From: a bacterium | Lineage (GTDB): Bacteria > AUK180 | Length of the DNA: 64,000 bases | Direction: 5' to 3' | Assembly: GCA_023144005.1 (NCBI GenBank) | Contig: JAGLGN010000021.1 | Location: forward strand, 1-64,000 | In this document: in pieces, positions 31,701 through 39,399 of the stretch | Layout of the letters: the number at the start of each line of letters is the position of its first letter | Numbering within the stretch: the first letter of the stretch is position 1 | Position numbers and translations under genes: made by a program | The notes under the pieces: generated by a model | What the model saw: only the letters and a program-made list of their open reading frames with translations | Databases searched by the model: none | Told to the model about the DNA's origin: nothing

Positions 31701-34700
31701 AACCGTCTGCGGTGAAGTCAGATCTTCTAAAGAAAATGGATTGGTAAAAGGATTGAGGTTTTCTTTACCGATATAAATGTTTTCAGTCCCGGGATTTCCG
31801 GTAAATTCGATATTTGAAATGATATATTCACCCGAAGACTTAAATACTATTTCCCCTGAATTATTTTCCAGATTTACATTAAGATTCAGCAGACCTCCTG
31901 AAAATTCAACTCCTTCTTCAAGTAAGAGTACGGAAGTATCACTGAAAATGCCATCTGTGACTATACTACCGTTAAATGTATTGTTTCCATTGCTTGAATT
32001 CAGAAATATATGCCAGAAGTCATCTTCAGCCTGCCAGTAGTAGTATCCAGGATCACTTTCGATAATTACGGAAGTTCCCGCATATTGACTTGATGATATA
32101 TTATCGTGATGTTCATAATACACCAGCCTTCCTGATGAGTCCAATATCTCGATATCAACATCGGAATCCTTGTTCTCCAATCCGTATATTATCTCAAGTA
32201 TGGAATCGGGAGGGGAATTTCCAAATGTAATGTTGGTATTGCTTAGATTTAAATTTACATAAAGATCAGTACTTTCGGCTTCTATAATATTAATGTTTCT
32301 TAACACACAGGACCTTTTTCCGTTTACACCTTCTTCCTCTACGACCAGGAGCAATGTATATTCTCCCGGACCCGGATATCCAGTATTCCAGTATGCCAAT
32401 ATACCGTCATCAAGTACGCTTGCCGAAGATATATGAGCCTTTCCGTAATAAGGATCCGTATTATCCGTTGACATATAGAATTTGGGAACACTTATTTCAT
32501 TTGTAACCCAGCTGGACCCGATAAGAGATTCATCATCGAGAGAAGCTGGAATGGTATTTATCGATCCGGCTTTAAAGTATATTCGATATGCCCTGAAGGA
32601 ATTCGAGTTTGTCCAATCAGGGTCCATCGCCCTGCCCTTTATGGTTATTTTTCCGTAAACTTCTGATCCTTCTTCGGGAAAGCTGATCTCGGGAGGAACG
32701 GCATCTTTTACAAAATCAGCGGATGCTGTTGATGAGTTTCCTTTTGAATCGGTTGCGGTTATCCTGAATTGATATTTCCCTGAATTCCATTCTTTAGGAA
32801 CCGTATATTCGATCTCATTCGTATCATAGATTGAGTTTCCGATTCCCTCGAATTTTTCGAGACCTTCACCTGAATTCGAGTCTATTATTTCTCCATCAAC
32901 GATGATATTTGCTCCGTCTTTATTGATTCCTTCGTCATTGTCCTCGGAGAGATCGTATCTGAACTTTATCATAGCTGATGCTATGAAAGGCATCGAATGG
33001 ATCTTTGAGATGATCGGAGAAGTTCTATCGACTATTATATCACTCATGCTATACCAATCACTTTGATTGCCGGCGAAGTCCATCATCCGTATTTTTAACT
33101 GATATTTCCCATCTTTGGGAGCATTCAACCCGTTGAAGGAGAACTTGTTCTCTTCATCGATACCGTCATCATTCATATCCTGAGGTCCGTCGTTCAGACT
33201 ATGATATCCCATTCCCGGATATTTCGTTAATACACTGTCATGACTGATCAGATTGATCTCAAGCGTACAATCTTCCGATACCTTATATAAAAAGTCCAAC
33301 GAATAATCGGTTTTTGTGAAGGTCTTGTTTTCAGGGTCAAAACCATATTCAAGGAATTCAGGCACTGCTGTATCAATCATTAAATGAGTAGATGACTCCC
33401 CGACATTTCCCGCAACGTCGGAAGCAGATATCTTGACCAGGTACTCTCCGTCTTCGATATCTCCGTCCCATTCGAAGAACCTTCTTCCAATACCCTGATA
33501 AGAAATCTCTTTCAAAACGGCAATCTCATTATCCGAAACATCGCAAAGTATAATTTCTATATTATTTAATGATTCTGATATATTGTCTTCCATGTTATAT
33601 GCGACAAGCATTTTCTTTTCGCCGTCTGGAGAGAATGGTTTCAATTCATCTATTGAGATAACAGGACGGGTTTTATCGATCCAGAAATTCCAGTATGTCT
33701 GAGACATCGGGGGGTTTTCCTCTCCTGAATCATGGATTATTTTAGTATAAATCTTATACTCACCTTCTTTTGAAAAGATCGATTCATCCGATGAATATTC
33801 CAATGTTGAACAAACGGTAGAAGGTCCCGAAGAAGTGTCTATAGTAACAAAATCAATTATATTTTCAAGATTCTCAAGTGAATCCCCCGCCATTCCGATT
33901 TTCAACACTTTATAATCGATCATTGATTTCGGGTCATCTTCATAATCTGTTCTGTCGGAATCTATCCTGATAGAAAGGGGGGTCAGGATAGGATTGATGC
34001 TGGACCTTGGCATTGGAAATTTGGGGATGGCATATAAGGGAACCGGATTGTAGTTCAACCTTAGCATTCTCCAGTCGGTAATTCCATAATCATTTGTGGA
34101 TTCGAAGCTAAAGATGTTCTGACCCTCCAGAACATGCTCCTCTATCTTTATCTTGAAATTTCCATACATGTCTCTGATGTATCTTTTTTCATTAAGGACT
34201 TCGCTTCTTATAAAATCATCGTTTGAAACCATCTCAATGTATTTCCATTCACCGTAATTGAATGAAACTCTGGCATACCGTAGCTTATGTGGAAGGAAAT
34301 CATGGATTTGACCTGTAATAATCGAATCTTCGGTAAGATCACCAGGACCTAATCTGATGATATCGACCTGTTCATACTGTTTCTCACCATCTTCGTCGAA
34401 TGTATTGAGCTTTTTCAATAATCCATTCTTTGCTGAAGTATTTTTGTTGACTTTCTGATATGAGAAATCCGTATTTCCATTTACTGAAGCTATACCTCCA
34501 AGGCACCAATCATTAAGAAAGTATCCCCAGTTATCAAACAGTTTGAGAGCCCGAGCACTATTATGGGCATCAATTTTGAACTGCTCTTCAAATTTACCAG
34601 TATTAACTTCAAAACTTTTTGCATTTGCTAGATAATTCAAATTTCCAGACCATGTAAATCCTCTCTGACTGGATTCTGAAACTACAAAATCTCCAGGACT

Positions 34701-35633
34701 CAACGGAAACAAGGATGATAATATTGTTGATACCTGTTTTAGAAAGGGATCTGATGATGAATAATTGGTTTTAGGTCTTGGCATAATATCAAAAGTCATA
34801 ATCATCTGTTTTTGATATATAACACCCCAGTCAATCTCTAACATTTCATCTATTAGCAATCTGTTATTCAGATTTCTTAAATCTTGACTATCGTAAATAT
34901 ATTGATCAGAATTCGTATAGTATGGTATCTCATTTTTTAGAACTAAATAATTACAATATACAAGTAGAATTGTTGCAGCTTTAATAAAAATATTAGCTTT
35001 TATCAAATTGCCAATTGCACATTGCTGTACTCCACTTCCTATTAAAATATTCGCAACTGTTAATAAATAGAAATATGTTGCAGGTTTTATTAAAGCTAAA
35101 TCACTTCCAGTATGCGGACCACTGCTTGTAATTACTTGTGATATGTCTAGAATTTTTTTATTTTCTATTGAATCATATCTCCAATTTCCCTTATCCATCA
35201 CATAAGCTCTAGCACCTAATCCACCAGCAGAATGAGTAATTAATATAATGTTCTCTGGATATTCTGTTGTTATAAGAGGTGAAAAATTATGATTGTATTT
35301 CTCCTTCCATCTCCTTCTAGTATCATTAATCCATTTATCATTTTGAGTTCCAATTTGATGTCCCCAATCCAAAAATTTCCCAAATTCATCATCAAATTTA
35401 TACTTATACACAAAGACAGTATTATCATTTTCAATTTCTCTTTCAATAAAATGATTACCTTCCAGAAATCTTGATAGTTCTTTTGATACTTCTTTCCACA
35501 CTCCCCCACCGCCAAAGCCATGAACAAGAATTATTGCGGTTTGATTAATACTCCCATATTCTTCCGTAGCAGACGTGGGTTGCATTAAGAAGAACATCAA
35601 AACAATCAAGATAGTTGTTGTAACTTTCTTCAT
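22707..35633 (-). CDS. giant secreted protein: lipase-like domain, Ig/FlgD-like repeats, TolB-like propeller
   Basis: A 4308-residue exported protein. Residues 1-22 are a signal peptide. An alpha/beta hydrolase or lipase-like domain follows, with LVHGFGGGG (36-44) and THSAGGLG (133-140; Ser135 as likely nucleophile). Most of the rest is a chain of Ig-like units of the FlgD/OmpL47 kinds, recognisable by recurring WDG/WNG turns followed by a GxYxxxxxxxD strand (for example HVTWDGTCDPEG, HSFAWDGTDQ, VTITWNGSSL) and by DLAGN turns. A TolB/WD40-like stretch (FSPDGQKLAYSSNTDGHWNIW) lies about three-fifths along. The C-terminus is a helical tail ending in LIKLEQLI; I see no sorting signal, LPxTG or barrel. 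It follows the LolA-like gene by 9 bp. Function is unknown; adhesion or extracellular degradation are options. Confidence 0.85.
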   Translation of the reverse strand: MKKVTTTILIVLMFFLMQPTSATEEYGSINQTAIILVHGFGGGGVWKEVSKELSRFLEGNHFIEREIENDNTVFVYKYKFDDEFGKFLDWGHQIGTQNDKWINDTRRRWKEKYNHNFSPLITTEYPENIILITHSAGGLGARAYVMDKGNWRYDSIENKKILDISQVITSSGPHTGSDLALIKPATYFYLLTVANILIGSGVQQCAIGNLIKANIFIKAATILLVYCNYLVLKNEIPYYTNSDQYIYDSQDLRNLNNRLLIDEMLEIDWGVIYQKQMIMTFDIMPRPKTNYSSSDPFLKQVSTILSSLFPLSPGDFVVSESSQRGFTWSGNLNYLANAKSFEVNTGKFEEQFKIDAHNSARALKLFDNWGYFLNDWCLGGIASVNGNTDFSYQKVNKNTSAKNGLLKKLNTFDEDGEKQYEQVDIIRLGPGDLTEDSIITGQIHDFLPHKLRYARVSFNYGEWKYIEMVSNDDFIRSEVLNEKRYIRDMYGNFKIKIEEHVLEGQNIFSFESTNDYGITDWRMLRLNYNPVPLYAIPKFPMPRSSINPILTPLSIRIDSDRTDYEDDPKSMIDYKVLKIGMAGDSLENLENIIDFVTIDTSSGPSTVCSTLEYSSDESIFSKEGEYKIYTKIIHDSGEENPPMSQTYWNFWIDKTRPVISIDELKPFSPDGEKKMLVAYNMEDNISESLNNIEIILCDVSDNEIAVLKEISYQGIGRRFFEWDGDIEDGEYLVKISASDVAGNVGESSTHLMIDTAVPEFLEYGFDPENKTFTKTDYSLDFLYKVSEDCTLEINLISHDSVLTKYPGMGYHSLNDGPQDMNDDGIDEENKFSFNGLNAPKDGKYQLKIRMMDFAGNQSDWYSMSDIIVDRTSPIISKIHSMPFIASAMIKFRYDLSEDNDEGINKDGANIIVDGEIIDSNSGEGLEKFEGIGNSIYDTNEIEYTVPKEWNSGKYQFRITATDSKGNSSTASADFVKDAVPPEISFPEEGSEVYGKITIKGRAMDPDWTNSNSFRAYRIYFKAGSINTIPASLDDESLIGSSWVTNEISVPKFYMSTDNTDPYYGKAHISSASVLDDGILAYWNTGYPGPGEYTLLLVVEEEGVNGKRSCVLRNINIIEAESTDLYVNLNLSNTNITFGNSPPDSILEIIYGLENKDSDVDIEILDSSGRLVYYEHHDNISSSQYAGTSVIIESDPGYYYWQAEDDFWHIFLNSSNGNNTFNGSIVTDGIFSDTSVLLLEEGVEFSGGLLNLNVNLENNSGEIVFKSSGEYIISNIEFTGNPGTENIYIGKENLNPFTNPFSLEDLTSPQTVSWNGKYFDTDSFVNDGDYTVRVTASSVDNNGYGYADAVVHVETIFDIDVDSPAPDQIYSFSDPGSSTISFTPTEDVTITAEVYDFKETDPGKKLLTIVSDRVFKGGTEHHVTWDGTCDPEGFTAPEGTYKVKFICTPVGESISIEESSTAINVSHSDYQSGTSTAFIEIEDNGSSVNGLDVAKSTSNFVVRSKPEGRYFPSLKFSWSANLQGKQLVTVYPYYPFALQVHRKFNRAEVKVDGNIHGEGVKYKCGSSCNFIKEEGQFFEIPFSFETVFVTDPTDSTRCLLSEKNLSYSTDIVGWKTNCCGNVKWGDFTKLHFINLNFSVFKGTHTITICKPTPDGPVCWDETRPTYFPIQQNCNYSRFTQPKEYPPFKIQGNYDIGTNHNIFINLKCDFISWDLNPVNNRYYTWFGYVNKNRAVYKDVVWKKDGEGNIIGGDKITITAEIDQNDRYGGRNWNHFRPEMEAEYNRWLNFPDKSIDYYLFNQSIEFNPVISDNGEPGVHLVQDPVYSKKHYVYCDKEISPETPGITPYSVDWPLQDLNSINHLNSKAFNTVYADINSDSSPDDYTKDLIEYNDSPPETTGQYNDPTDAYNPGDPPYEIDTASIRMDCQNGELDTVTSTMDYDNNQDGYYFEEEDIMVFHNDYVHGGYYDRIIIKREDSTLISSDTNFEGIHLELVESNLSDTKTALKATFPTYDSTWAPLEDPLLTQSNGFLESGLHSFSLPSSLGAITKIFHHIDLYPWNLYESDNNKSCFLLEGILKKDNPHTIIDDWIIECQYPDGSTNNDFSTHETHVNKIDNINDRFNMKLNLMASGKEMIEIKGKAFGDEFESYTVYSYNNGHWDEIVSSDVPVGSDTKTGTLCWWDVTGIRGLQNLLLEITNSNGSKNVNNLSINVGSYIDDYSSGTVSAPYDRINLNFDAGTFNAQDVISVSASSLSELDHDLDIVPFGPIVQVKAGEENEEFNSPATLIYYYTNEEIEENGINENTISLYAIKPSGEFEKLENRTCTRLGDSLWKLSAEISSPVIVASLNSAPPIKPVLDEIASLTNKSSISISGTADSRYEIEILVDDDPDFIDDGDNTSAVGSTFNTVEWSVDGDTVRFELSDIELPNEGDNYIFVTYKNIESRTFEKVYVVRDTVSPEINDLEIIPNPFFTDITSKTSVDILISEPGNIYFYLYDVYGDEICRKILPANEGNATFEWDGMINGDLGPSGYYLCRFFCIDLAGNHAEERVEYIAMNCDPMPVITDLSVSPNPFSYEVFDNTEVAFTIYEELRLSINIYDLKNNHIKELCNNTLLQTGRHSFAWDGTDQDFNEYVKDDRYTLVIDASSPHGVYISRITESIEIDTNPPEVYISVGDPSNYVQSEEYHAVSPDTLFTISSDDFGSNNYIVEDIKFRIDENPWTEYTEPFNFSDYSSEVHRIWYRSTDHAFNTSSERYIDARIYSHEPEIELVVGEPRITVDNIVNISSITPLSFRSIDRPEELVEIMFSINGNDWDEYKAPFTFEGYPGGEYTIEYFAVNPFGSNSPVSSSTIILDTSGPIVNILPYDRFISPNGDGIKDILHINGTASDSFGVAYWEFNILNSEGSVVWNHLGSGGNLSISWDGTDMQSAITGDGSYLYEMILSDNIGNISTFDGDDLIVDTCNPHVNTITTVPETFSPNADGCNDFMEFSVDAVDALSGIQNCSVYIFDGITANPGESLVEISCEFIGDIYHCVWDGKDNDGNDLPEGRYYYGIRVSDLAGNAYFEQPSEDRFIVINHSQMTITYMSHVDNITENTQGVHSIQPTLSPGNEYTAFVHDGNILRVVDLELLDSGIFDIHTGDFNRIDDPVWLKENYKQNEYLPPIAFEERYYSENGQMWEEFKFIDHDGTRIRDVMDVVVLGKCPSSTGKLMAFNFHSINNEYINTPLAITSGDFHMQIIRPVANDPLQNQFKNIPSSGSPAWSIDGKIVAPIAKRNYSRICTPNPGGSDFCSLVSNTLRNDLCVVNSYYFNPVWLTDDPASEKDPIFSPDGQKLAYSSNTDGHWNIWMIERIVLEDGTPGDFQVPYQVTFFTDDKLETHTLRWTANGNKISFVRIEQDDPGKSYVQNEILACDPSGGDIEKVCGYLEKRREEVVLNSPEWSDNGNILIYSEHNKEMDKTDIYARYFLWDDPCNPTTYNVPGTVESTDGNFSIAIDSEALKQGMDYLTIHEISEPDLIPSSSSLEEILVGDVYRIETLSTIYSLADMCDIEFSYDDSSVIGAEENLDIYMYYRNLDRWDIAQPDTTLVTKDSENNLITIKMPHLSYYALVSSENEFGDPEILGYSVSSDVFSPNDDGKLDLLSITASVSEKSVLFVEVYDSTGEKVFMTPAETGDEIPVTITWNGSSLSGGLAPDGEYTIKTFAVDLMGLSSDTIETTVKLDTTPPVTQALVDSEKLYIENNNVYTINGASVILTGNDDLAGMYNTEYSFDGILWGEYGYPVALENMTDGYCPFYYHSTDRAFNTENDNILDLYIDTTAPESTGTFTPSILSQGIPNVIRGSYFHIGSEDGEFGSGTKYTQFRIDGDMWLNYTGGVDISTLGYGVHTMEFFSVDNLDNTEDTKSIEFEVVPAFDITVEVSSLPRVLVWLNKETVPDITRAALDELLSGPDIMTYTITVSQSEFVSAMRTGMFNEYVILGNYENLEGHTSEELREHVFSGKGLITSHYYHFLGEGDSPEVLGIKFNGVYDGQNLCVNLLNSPITHEGILLTSGEMYKIESNGCFNAGYASISGSLPTPVIVGNSYGMGRTVYIAFDLFQSLDMADGILQNAMKYLTPEHSQVDSNDLVGIGIEVESKVADLDISLTGIFTESCMIIETHPAAEVESNVSVWSDRLNTGERKAYHVLIEIPEDINELSAEALLKYKLNGIWWDEPPVMTEFDVQHLPDMRIFMDEIIEHLLAMEVEPKEEHLISNAAKCLIKVQNVHDLDEMKEKSILECIKAINYLRRISSADITEARILLDRLLIKLEQLI

Positions 35634-35642
35634 AGATTATTC

Positions 35643-36353
35643 CTATAATATAAAATGATTTTTATCCATAGCTATATTCACTTTGATATTTGAATAATTA
35701 ACATTTGTACTAAACATATTTTGTCCAATTTCAGTAGTAGAAGTTATTCTTTTAGCTATCCAGAAATTATTCATCTTTATGAAATCAGAAAATTCTACAA
35801 TGATTTCTATGTTGTTGATTTCATCTTTACTCACACTTTTAATAATTGCACCTTTTTTGATATCAATTTGTAGCAGGATTTTCATTGTATCCTTTTCATT
35901 TTTGGGAGAGAGTTCGATTGTCCGAATATTGCCGTTCGCTCCAGTTTCCTTGATTATGCAGTTTTCTTTCATTTCCGCGTGATTGAATGTAAAATTCATA
36001 TTTGAAAATTCGCCAGGTTCAGGCATTCTTTGCTTTATCACCTGACCACCTTCAAGTTTTATATACATCATCTTCTCTTTCCCGTTCATTATTGTTGTCT
36101 GCTTTTGGGGAGAAACAAAATCCATCCTCATAAGGTCTGGCTTTTTAATGTATATTTTCCCATTAGAGGTTATGGTATAACCCTGCATGAAGATCGTTTG
36201 TGACATGTTCGCTTCCATGGTTTTCATTATATTCTGGTTCTCTTCCACTTTTGAAAATATCTGATCCACATCGATATTTTTTTCATTAGTTGAACCGAGA
36301 AAGCAAAAAATCGCAACACAAAGACAAATGGCACTTAAAAATTTAACTTTCAT
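35643..36353 (-). CDS. LolA-like outer-membrane lipoprotein carrier family protein
   Basis: A 236-residue exported protein with signal peptide (1-20). The sequence after it follows the LolA/DUF4292 pattern: an N-terminal helix (about 27-50), then a half-barrel including NGKIYIKKPDLMRMDF, the usual G-K-x-W/Y-x-x-x-P-x-x-x-R-x-x-F signature of lipoprotein carriers with a tyrosine, and a later IEIIVEFSDF strand. It may escort a lipoprotein or lipid, perhaps linked to the secreted protein encoded 9 bp downstream. The gene is AT-rich like the first part of that neighbour. It is probably the first gene of a two-gene operon with a promoter at 36389-36416. Confidence 0.8.
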   Translation of the reverse strand: MKVKFLSAICLCVAIFCFLGSTNEKNIDVDQIFSKVEENQNIMKTMEANMSQTIFMQGYTITSNGKIYIKKPDLMRMDFVSPQKQTTIMNGKEKMMYIKLEGGQVIKQRMPEPGEFSNMNFTFNHAEMKENCIIKETGANGNIRTIELSPKNEKDTMKILLQIDIKKGAIIKSVSKDEINNIEIIVEFSDFIKMNNFWIAKRITSTTEIGQNMFSTNVNYSNIKVNIAMDKNHFIL

Positions 36354-36388
36354 GAAATCCCCTTCCTTTAAAAGAATTTATTGGTTAA

Positions 36389-36416
36389 ATTATAGTGATT
36401 ATGTCTGTAAAATCAA
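36389..36416 (-). promoter_or_regulatory. sigma-70 promoter of the LolA-like gene
   Basis: On the minus strand TTGATT (complement of 36411-36416) and a perfect TATAAT (complement of 36389-36394) are 16 bp apart. Transcription would start near 36382, about 28 nt before the start codon, which is preceded by AAAGGAAGGGG. Confidence 0.6.
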
Positions 36417-36866
36417 GTTCAATTGCGAATTTCTTCACGATTTTGAAATATTTCTTTTTGTGAAAAACACACATTGGTTTCTTAGGCCCAACACAGACAG
36501 ATTTATGGTTTTACGCTATTTTACTTTCATACTTATAAAAGTTATTGAGTTTAAATTCAGGAAGCCAAAGTACGCTGCAACTGCGGATCAGCGATATGCC
36601 GCCAGCAATATAACTTGTGATTTACTTCGAAAATTAAAGAAGTTACGGAAGAGGTATCTTCCGTCGATATCAATGTTTATCAAATCTTTAAGCCATAAGT
36701 GATCTATCGTACACGATATCCATCGCATCTGTCAAATCAAGCAGATGTTATTTCAGGTTTTGCTATATTTCCTGTATCCGATCATCTGATTCTCGAGGAA
36801 TCTCTGGGGACGATAGTTGGAAAAGTTGCAAATCCGCTCATATTCCTCCCTTGATTTTCCTCTGTA
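36417..36866. other. AT-rich intergenic region without a supported gene
   Basis: About 450 bp lie between the LolA promoter and the repeat after the hydrogenase large-subunit gene. A plus-strand frame of 124 codons (36328-36702) overlaps the LolA start and promoter and has no recognisable domain, so I do not call it. I see no structured RNA or repeat in this part. Confidence 0.5.
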
Positions 36867-36900
36867 AACTAACCTCGAACCTCTAGCCTCTAACCTCTAT
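36867..36900 (-). repeat. AGAGGTT-type repeat at the hydrogenase 3' end
   Basis: On the gene strand this is a run of AGAGGTTAGAGG-like heptads, 11 bp after the stop codon of the hydrogenase large-subunit gene. Comparable runs follow fumarase alpha (52217-52246), malic enzyme (40108-40133) and hypE (in 16242-16328). Confidence 0.65.
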
Positions 36901-36911
36901 TTGATATTTCT

Positions 36912-38378
36912 CTAACGATCCCTTCTGAGTACCTCTATCGGAGCACCTTTATCGTCTCGGATCGTAACTATGAGCGGCATCTGGCCCGGCAGCGAATGTG
37001 TCGCGCATGCCAGACACGGGTCATACGCTCTGAACGCCATTTCGACCATGTTCAGGACACCGTCCGTGACCTTTCCGTTCTTTATGAGATTCTCCGCAGC
37101 CTTTGAAACGGACATACAGATCGCGGCAGCATTGTTCACGGTCGCGACGATGAGGTTCGTCTGCGTCAACACTCCCCTTTTGTCTGTATTATAATGATGA
37201 ATAAGCGTTCCTCTCGGAGCTTCCACAATACCCACTCCCTCTACAGGTGTATTGGTAGGGATATTCATAATATCATCTGAAGTAATGGTTTCATCCGAAG
37301 CAAGCTCGACTATCCTTTCGGCCGCATACAGAACTTCCACGAGCCGAGCCCAATGGTATGCGAGCGTGTGATGAGAAGGCTTACCACCCAGTACCTTGAA
37401 CATTCTCTCATATTGCTTCTGAGCAAGAGGAGTAGCCATTCCGTCTGAAACATTCAGCCGTGCAATGGGAGCGACCCTGAATACACCGCTGTTTTTTCCG
37501 TCAACGAAGCCCTTCCATCCGACCTTTTTAAGGAATGGGAACTTCATATAACTCCATGGTTCTACATGCTCGGCTATATGGTCACGATAGTCCTCGGGTT
37601 TGAATTTAGCGAATTCCTTGCCATCGGGATCCACGACCCTGATATCACCATCGTAGAAATTTACTTTATTGTCCTTGTCCACCATTCCCATATAATAGGT
37701 GTTGTGCTGGTAGATATGACCGGTGATGAGCTTCACATACTCATCATTTGATAAGACGATATCATCGAATATCTTGAGGGCGAACTGCGCGAATTCAACT
37801 CCATCTTTTCCAACTTGCAGCATTTCAAGGCGTTCCTCTTCGGTTATCTTCTTTGAAACACCGCCGGGAAGTCCGCAGACCGGGTGTATGACACGACCGC
37901 CGATGGTAGTTATAATATCTCTCATCTTCTTTCTGATGCCGATGACCTGCTTGCCGATATCCAATCCGACCTTATCAATGACACCGAGTATATTTCTATC
38001 ACCTGCCGGAGCATCGGGGCCCACAACGAAATCCGGGCCGCCCAGGAAGAAGAAATGCAATGTGTGATCTTCGAACATGAACGCATTATACATCAGTTCT
38101 CTGATCTTTTTCGCGGTCTCGGTGGGTTCTACCCTATAAAGGTTATCCAAGGTCTTGGTCGCTGCCATATGATGTGCTGTCGGACATACTCCACAGATCT
38201 TAGGAGTTATCCTCGGCATTTCTTCAGCCGCGCGGCCCAGGGAGAATACTTCGAATCCTCTGAGTTCAGGAACTTGGAAGTACGCCTGCTTAACATTCCC
38301 TTTATCATCAAGAAAGATCTCTATCTTTCCGTGCCCTTCAAGTCTGGTTATGGGATCAATGGATATTTTTCTTACCAC
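36912..38378 (-). CDS. mvhA: [NiFe] hydrogenase large subunit, group 3 (MvhA-like)
   Basis: Catalytic subunit that splits H2. The 488-residue precursor has the nickel ligands Cys62 and Cys65 (ITPKICGVCPTAHH) and Cys455 and Cys458 in DPCLACATH. Cleavage after His461 by the protease encoded upstream would remove a 27-residue C-terminal peptide. The sequence type is that of cytoplasmic group 3 enzymes; together with MvhG, MvhD and HdrA encoded 8-10 kb upstream it fits subgroup 3c. The start is GTG with a strong AAGGAGGT. It is the last gene after protease-hypA-hypB, so it is separated from its small subunit gene by malic enzyme, fumarate reductase and hdrBC. Confidence 0.93.
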   Translation of the reverse strand: MVRKISIDPITRLEGHGKIEIFLDDKGNVKQAYFQVPELRGFEVFSLGRAAEEMPRITPKICGVCPTAHHMAATKTLDNLYRVEPTETAKKIRELMYNAFMFEDHTLHFFFLGGPDFVVGPDAPAGDRNILGVIDKVGLDIGKQVIGIRKKMRDIITTIGGRVIHPVCGLPGGVSKKITEEERLEMLQVGKDGVEFAQFALKIFDDIVLSNDEYVKLITGHIYQHNTYYMGMVDKDNKVNFYDGDIRVVDPDGKEFAKFKPEDYRDHIAEHVEPWSYMKFPFLKKVGWKGFVDGKNSGVFRVAPIARLNVSDGMATPLAQKQYERMFKVLGGKPSHHTLAYHWARLVEVLYAAERIVELASDETITSDDIMNIPTNTPVEGVGIVEAPRGTLIHHYNTDKRGVLTQTNLIVATVNNAAAICMSVSKAAENLIKNGKVTDGVLNMVEMAFRAYDPCLACATHSLPGQMPLIVTIRDDKGAPIEVLRRDR

Positions 38379-38392
38379 GATCTACCTCCTTT

Positions 38393-39046
38393 TCAGCCAA
38401 GTTCTTGTAATAGCCAATCGGTCCATTTATCAAGACCCTCTCCTGTCTTCGTGGAGAGTTCGATGATAACGGATTTCGGATTGACTTTCTTTATATTTTC
38501 CTTCACAAGGTCGATATCGAGATCGAGTACCCCAAGAAGGTCGCATTTGTTTATCACTACTACCTGAGAAGTATTGAAAAGCAGCGGATACTTCAATGGC
38601 TTGTCCTCGCCTTCCGGCGTGCTCAGAACGGCGACATTGAAATGTGAGCCGGTGTCAAATTCGGCGGGACAGACCATATTGCCGATATTTTCTACGAAAA
38701 GCAGGTCTATTTCATTGAGGTCTATCTGATCCGCGGCCTGCCTTATCCAGGCAGCTTCCAGATGACATGCTCCACCGAAGGGCCCTGTATTTATTGAAAC
38801 GATTGGGACACCGTGTTTGGCGATCTTATCCGCATCCAGGGATGTTTCGATATCACCCTCAACAACACCAATTCTCTTCTTTCCCTTGAGGGCTTGGATC
38901 GTCTTCTCTATAAGAGTTGTTTTACCCGAACCCGGAGAGCTCATCAAATTAATGGTGAGAACCCCGTTATCACTGTAGTGCTTTCTTGAATCATCCGCGA
39001 CCTGGTCATTTGCCGCAAGCACTTTCTTCAATATTTTGATCTGCAT
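38393..39046 (-). CDS. hypB: hydrogenase nickel-incorporation GTPase HypB
   Basis: GTPase that delivers nickel to the hydrogenase large subunit with HypA. The 217-residue SIMIBI-class protein has a P-loop MSSPGSGKTTL, the metal-binding Cys-His in GACHLEAAW and NKCDLLG for guanine recognition. It lacks the N-terminal CxxCGC or His-rich nickel-storage extension found in some HypB proteins. It lies between hypA (8 bp) and mvhA (14 bp). Confidence 0.95.
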   Translation of the reverse strand: MQIKILKKVLAANDQVADDSRKHYSDNGVLTINLMSSPGSGKTTLIEKTIQALKGKKRIGVVEGDIETSLDADKIAKHGVPIVSINTGPFGGACHLEAAWIRQAADQIDLNEIDLLFVENIGNMVCPAEFDTGSHFNVAVLSTPEGEDKPLKYPLLFNTSQVVVINKCDLLGVLDLDIDLVKENIKKVNPKSVIIELSTKTGEGLDKWTDWLLQELG

Positions 39047-39054
39047 GATGCCTC

Positions 39055-39399
39055 CTAATCTACTTCAACGGAATCTACATAGAGCTCTCTTCCTGAAACT
39101 ATTTTGTATTCCTGTGATTTACAGGAAGGACAGATCAGGAAGAACTCCGATTCGATATTATATTGTTTTTTGCATTCTTGACATTCGGCGAGAAACGGGA
39201 TGACATCGATGTTCAGGCTGCATGCACTGAATTCCGAATCCTCCTTTATCGCCTCAAAAGAGAATTGCAGGGCTTCTGAAACCACACCCGAGAATTCTCC
39301 AACCTTCAGATTGATCTCGAGGATCGTCTCATATTCCTTTTCCTTGAGATTCTCAAGGACGATCTGCATTACATTCTGTACTATGCCGAGTTCATGCAT
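39055..39399 (-). CDS. hypA: hydrogenase nickel metallochaperone HypA
   Basis: A 114-residue nickel chaperone. The start at 39397-39399 gives MHELGIV, placing the nickel ligand at His2 as the family requires; the slightly longer frame would begin with TTG and bury it. The zinc site is the pair CQEC and CPSC near the C-terminal third. The start overlaps the protease stop by 8 bp, with GGAG about 10 bp upstream. It works with HypB encoded next. Confidence 0.94.
   Translation of the reverse strand: MHELGIVQNVMQIVLENLKEKEYETILEINLKVGEFSGVVSEALQFSFEAIKEDSEFSACSLNIDVIPFLAECQECKKQYNIESEFFLICPSCKSQEYKIVSGRELYVDSVEVD

Noticed and set aside
36328-36702. Plus-strand open frame of 124 codons in the gap before the hydrogenase genes
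   Set aside because: It overlaps the LolA-like start and its promoter, lacks a ribosome site and matches no family I know.
36912-38378. F420-reducing or NAD-reducing hydrogenase
   Set aside because: No FrhB or HoxFU-type gene is in the window, whereas MvhD and HdrA are present.
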